Part shown: positions 61,847-64,000 of the stretch, piece by piece
Position numbering within the stretch: the first letter of the stretch is position 1
Layout of the letters: each line of letters begins with the position of its first letter
Assembly: GCA_002002485.1 (NCBI GenBank)
Contig: MQVI01000008.1
Location: forward strand, 1 to 64,000
Length of the DNA stretch: 64,000 bases
Source of the DNA: Pasteurellaceae bacterium 15-036681
GTDB taxonomy: Bacteria > Pseudomonadota > Gammaproteobacteria > Enterobacterales > Pasteurellaceae
Reading direction: 5' to 3'
The notes under the pieces: generated by a model
Database searches by the model: none
The model's input: the letters and a program-made list of their open reading frames with translations, nothing else
What the model was told of the DNA's origin: nothing
Program-made: the position numbers and the translations under genes

Positions 61847-63646
61847 TTATCTAGCGTTATGTTTATTAATTAATTCCACTAATTCATCACCGAATGAGTT
61901 AGGGTTTAACATGTTTTTCACGCCAAGTACTGATTTACCTTCAGGTACTTCGATTTCATTAGCTAAATGTTGAGATGATACGATAATATCAATTTCATTT
62001 AATTTGCCTTTGTAATCTGTTACTGCGCAAGAGTCCATCACATTTGGAATACCGCGTTTGTCTAAGTAGCCTTTAATTTTCATTTTCATCATCATTGATG
62101 AACCTTGGCCTGAACCACATACCGCTAAGATGCGTACTGGTGCCGCACCACTGTTTGCTACAGGTGCTGATTCAACTTTTACTTCTTCTTTCGTTGCTAC
62201 TTCATCTAAGCCGTAGCCATCTAATTGTTCTAAGGTTAAGCCTTTCGCTGCAGCTTCAGCTTCTTCTGCACGTAATTGTTTTGATGCAAAGAACATGTAT
62301 ACCATTGCTAATGCGACGATTACAAAGAAGAAACCAGGTACGCTGATGATACCTTGTAAGATTGGTGGGAAGAATAATGCCCAGTCAGCCATACCCATCC
62401 AGCCGTTGAATACGGTACCTTGAGTTTCAAGCATGTGAATTACCCATGCAGAACCGAGAACTTCGATGATACCCATCACGAAACAGATTTTCATCACAGC
62501 TTTCCAACCACCGAATTGGTTCGCAAATACACCGATTGTTGCATTTGAGAAGAACATTGGGATAAAGCCAGGGATAATTAAGATTGAAGTCCAACCTAAA
62601 GAGCTAGAACCGATTAATGCTGCAACTGCAAGGAATTGACCGATAGCACCCCACATGAAACCGAATACCATTGCGTTTGGTGAGAATGCGTAGATCGCCG
62701 CACAGTCGATTGCAAGTACAGAGTTCGGAATTACACGCTCAGAGATACCTTTGAATGCTTCAGATAATTCTGCAACGAACATGCGTACACCGGTTACGAT
62801 GATTTGAATCGCTACTGCGAATTTCAAGCCCATCTCTAGAATGTACATAAACCAATGTGTTTTACCTGCCATTTGTTGAAGGTTATCTAAACCGAATGAA
62901 AGGAGGATTAAACCAAAGAACACTGTCATTACGATAGCCGTTGCTGAGATACTATCGTGGAAGATATGTAACCATTTTGGTAATTTCATATGATCTACAG
63001 AATCTTCTTTATTACCAAGTTTCGGCGCAAGTTTTACAGCAATCCAAGATGCAATTTGTTGTTGGTGACCAATTGAGAAACCTGCACCGCCTGTAACTGC
63101 TTGAGTTGGTTTATACATCACATTAGATGAAATACCCCAGTATAGAGCCATTAACACAGATGTATAAATGATAGTCTCCCACATTGATGCGCCGATGATC
63201 ATATAGAACACAGCAACAAGACCTGCTTGTTGGAACATAATGTGGCCAGTAAGCATAATTGTACGGATACCAGTGATTTTTCTAAATACAACTAATAATA
63301 CGTTTAAGAATAACGCTCCAATTACCGCATAACCTACCCATGCGTAATTATCACCCATGGTTTGAATGGTTGCTTGCATACTGGTGTATGGGTCAATCAC
63401 CGCACCAGTTAAGTTGTGATATTGAGATAGTCCTTTAATGACAGGAACGAAGTTCGATGTTAAGAAACCAGAACCTGCTTGAACAATCATAAAACCAACA
63501 ATCGTTTTTACTGTACCTTTAATAATCGTTGTGGTGTCTTTTTTGAGAAGGATATAGCCGATACATGCGACGATACCAAGTAAGAAAGGTGCTTTATTTA
63601 GCACTTGGTCCTTAATAAAAAGGAGTATATCAGTTAGAAAGTCCAT
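61847..63646 (-). CDS. ulaA: ascorbate-specific PTS EIIC-EIIB fusion
   Basis: Imports and phosphorylates L-ascorbate (to L-ascorbate 6-phosphate). The 599 residues fuse an EIIC of about 465 residues (UlaA: ten or more helices, [60 protein letters not shown]) with a C-terminal EIIB (UlaB) of about 100 residues: [19 protein letters not shown] with the phospho-cysteine near residue 510. In E. coli these are separate ulaA and ulaB. The start follows TAGAGGCTATT. First gene of the operon with CRP-like sites upstream. Confidence 0.9.
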   Translation of the reverse strand: MDFLTDILLFIKDQVLNKAPFLLGIVACIGYILLKKDTTTIIKGTVKTIVGFMIVQAGSGFLTSNFVPVIKGLSQYHNLTGAVIDPYTSMQATIQTMGDNYAWVGYAVIGALFLNVLLVVFRKITGIRTIMLTGHIMFQQAGLVAVFYMIIGASMWETIIYTSVLMALYWGISSNVMYKPTQAVTGGAGFSIGHQQQIASWIAVKLAPKLGNKEDSVDHMKLPKWLHIFHDSISATAIVMTVFFGLILLSFGLDNLQQMAGKTHWFMYILEMGLKFAVAIQIIVTGVRMFVAELSEAFKGISERVIPNSVLAIDCAAIYAFSPNAMVFGFMWGAIGQFLAVAALIGSSSLGWTSILIIPGFIPMFFSNATIGVFANQFGGWKAVMKICFVMGIIEVLGSAWVIHMLETQGTVFNGWMGMADWALFFPPILQGIISVPGFFFVIVALAMVYMFFASKQLRAEEAEAAAKGLTLEQLDGYGLDEVATKEEVKVESAPVANSGAAPVRILAVCGSGQGSSMMMKMKIKGYLDKRGIPNVMDSCAVTDYKGKLNEIDIIVSSQHLANEIEVPEGKSVLGVKNMLNPNSFGDELVELINKHNAR

Positions 63647-64000
63647 AATAGCCTCTATTAATGTGAGAGATTTAGTTTGGATGATTTTGGATAAAGAGAG
63701 ATTCCCAATTAGATTGGAGGAAACTTTCGAGGTAATAATAACAATAAAAAAAGATTATAAAAGATTGTTATTGATTATTTGTGAGCAACTTCACAAAATT
63801 TATGATTATGGAGAATTATTTCAAGAAATATAAATAAATTTAATTTTTAAAATAATAAAAATGTTAATTTGCTGTTAATTCCTTTTAAATAAATGTTTAA
63901 TTCTATTTTTAATAATAAAAAAATGCGAGGTAGATCACAAAAAAACAAAAAAGCGTTTTACAAAATTGAGTGATTGGATATGATTATTTGTGATTACTTT
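63647..64000 (-). promoter_or_regulatory. ulaA upstream region with two CRP-like sites
   Basis: No ORF is seen in these 354 AT-rich bases. CRP-like sites are TGTGAgcaactTCACA (63780-63795, perfect) and TGCGAggtagaTCACA (63924-63939, one mismatch). The ula repressor gene ulaR would be expected nearby but is not in the window. Confidence 0.6.

Overview
The window is chromosomal DNA of a member of the Pasteurellaceae. The gene orders (glp, yjjI-yjjW, yiaKLMNO-lyxK, ula, arcB-arcC, protein D-type glpQ) and the many ACAAGCGGTC / TTTGCAAA uptake-signal-like words, several arranged as inverted pairs after genes, point to the Actinobacillus/Mannheimia (Apl-type uptake signal) lineage rather than Haemophilus influenzae itself. 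The species cannot be fixed from sequence reading alone.

Layout. 1-2.8 kb is accessory: the tail of an IS5-like transposase, an HTH regulator, two small membrane/secreted proteins, a short unassigned ORF and a RhuM gene. 2.9-13.9 kb is a sugar block: fucK-fucU-fucA-fucP, a ribose/galactose-type ABC transporter, fucO and a Tat-exported beta-propeller protein. Consensus CRP sites lie before fucK, before the ABC operon and before the propeller gene. fucI and fucR are not in the window. 14.2-17.3 kb carries the PTS-dependent dihydroxyacetone kinase DhaKLM. 17.5-22.7 kb carries an MmeI-like single-chain restriction-modification enzyme, a lipid A phosphoethanolamine transferase and a cytochrome b561. 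23.1-27.2 kb is arcB-arcC, a YfcC-type carrier and an Lrp regulator, without arcA. 27.3-27.8 kb is a BrnT/BrnA toxin-antitoxin pair. 28-40.4 kb is mainly glycerol metabolism (glpK-glpF, glpQ, glpT, glpABC) with the glycyl-radical pair yjjI/yjjW embedded in it. 40.7-45.9 kb is mixed housekeeping (esterase, tldD, prmA) with small genes, one of them behind a pentanucleotide repeat. 44.7-50.3 kb is rich in toxin-antitoxin and accessory genes: a decayed hipB/hipA, a DUF3800 protein, an XRE regulator, mqsRA and an intact hipBA. 51-58 kb is the 2,3-diketo-L-gulonate locus (lyxK, the yiaMNO TRAP transporter, yiaL, yiaK, yiaJ). 58-60.3 kb is an M20 peptidase with a YjiG/YjiH-type membrane pair. 60.5-63.6 kb is the ascorbate PTS (ulaAB fusion, ulaC, ulaD).

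How it fits together. Fucose breakdown (FucA), Dha kinase and glycerol-3-phosphate oxidation (GlpABC) all deliver dihydroxyacetone phosphate, and FucO and YjjI suit anaerobic growth. Good CRP-site candidates precede most of these operons, as expected for catabolite control. UlaD makes L-xylulose 5-phosphate, LyxK makes the same compound, but neither the UlaE- nor the UlaF-type epimerase is in the window.

The least explained material is intergenic. There is a family of multi-hairpin elements (two near-identical inverted copies, a third with the same fold but different sequence, and a more complex fourth), a REPIN-like pair, two other repeat families, and a CRP-like palindrome found 70-100 bp before the start codons of rhuM, brnT and mqsR. 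No complete new multi-gene system was identified with confidence.
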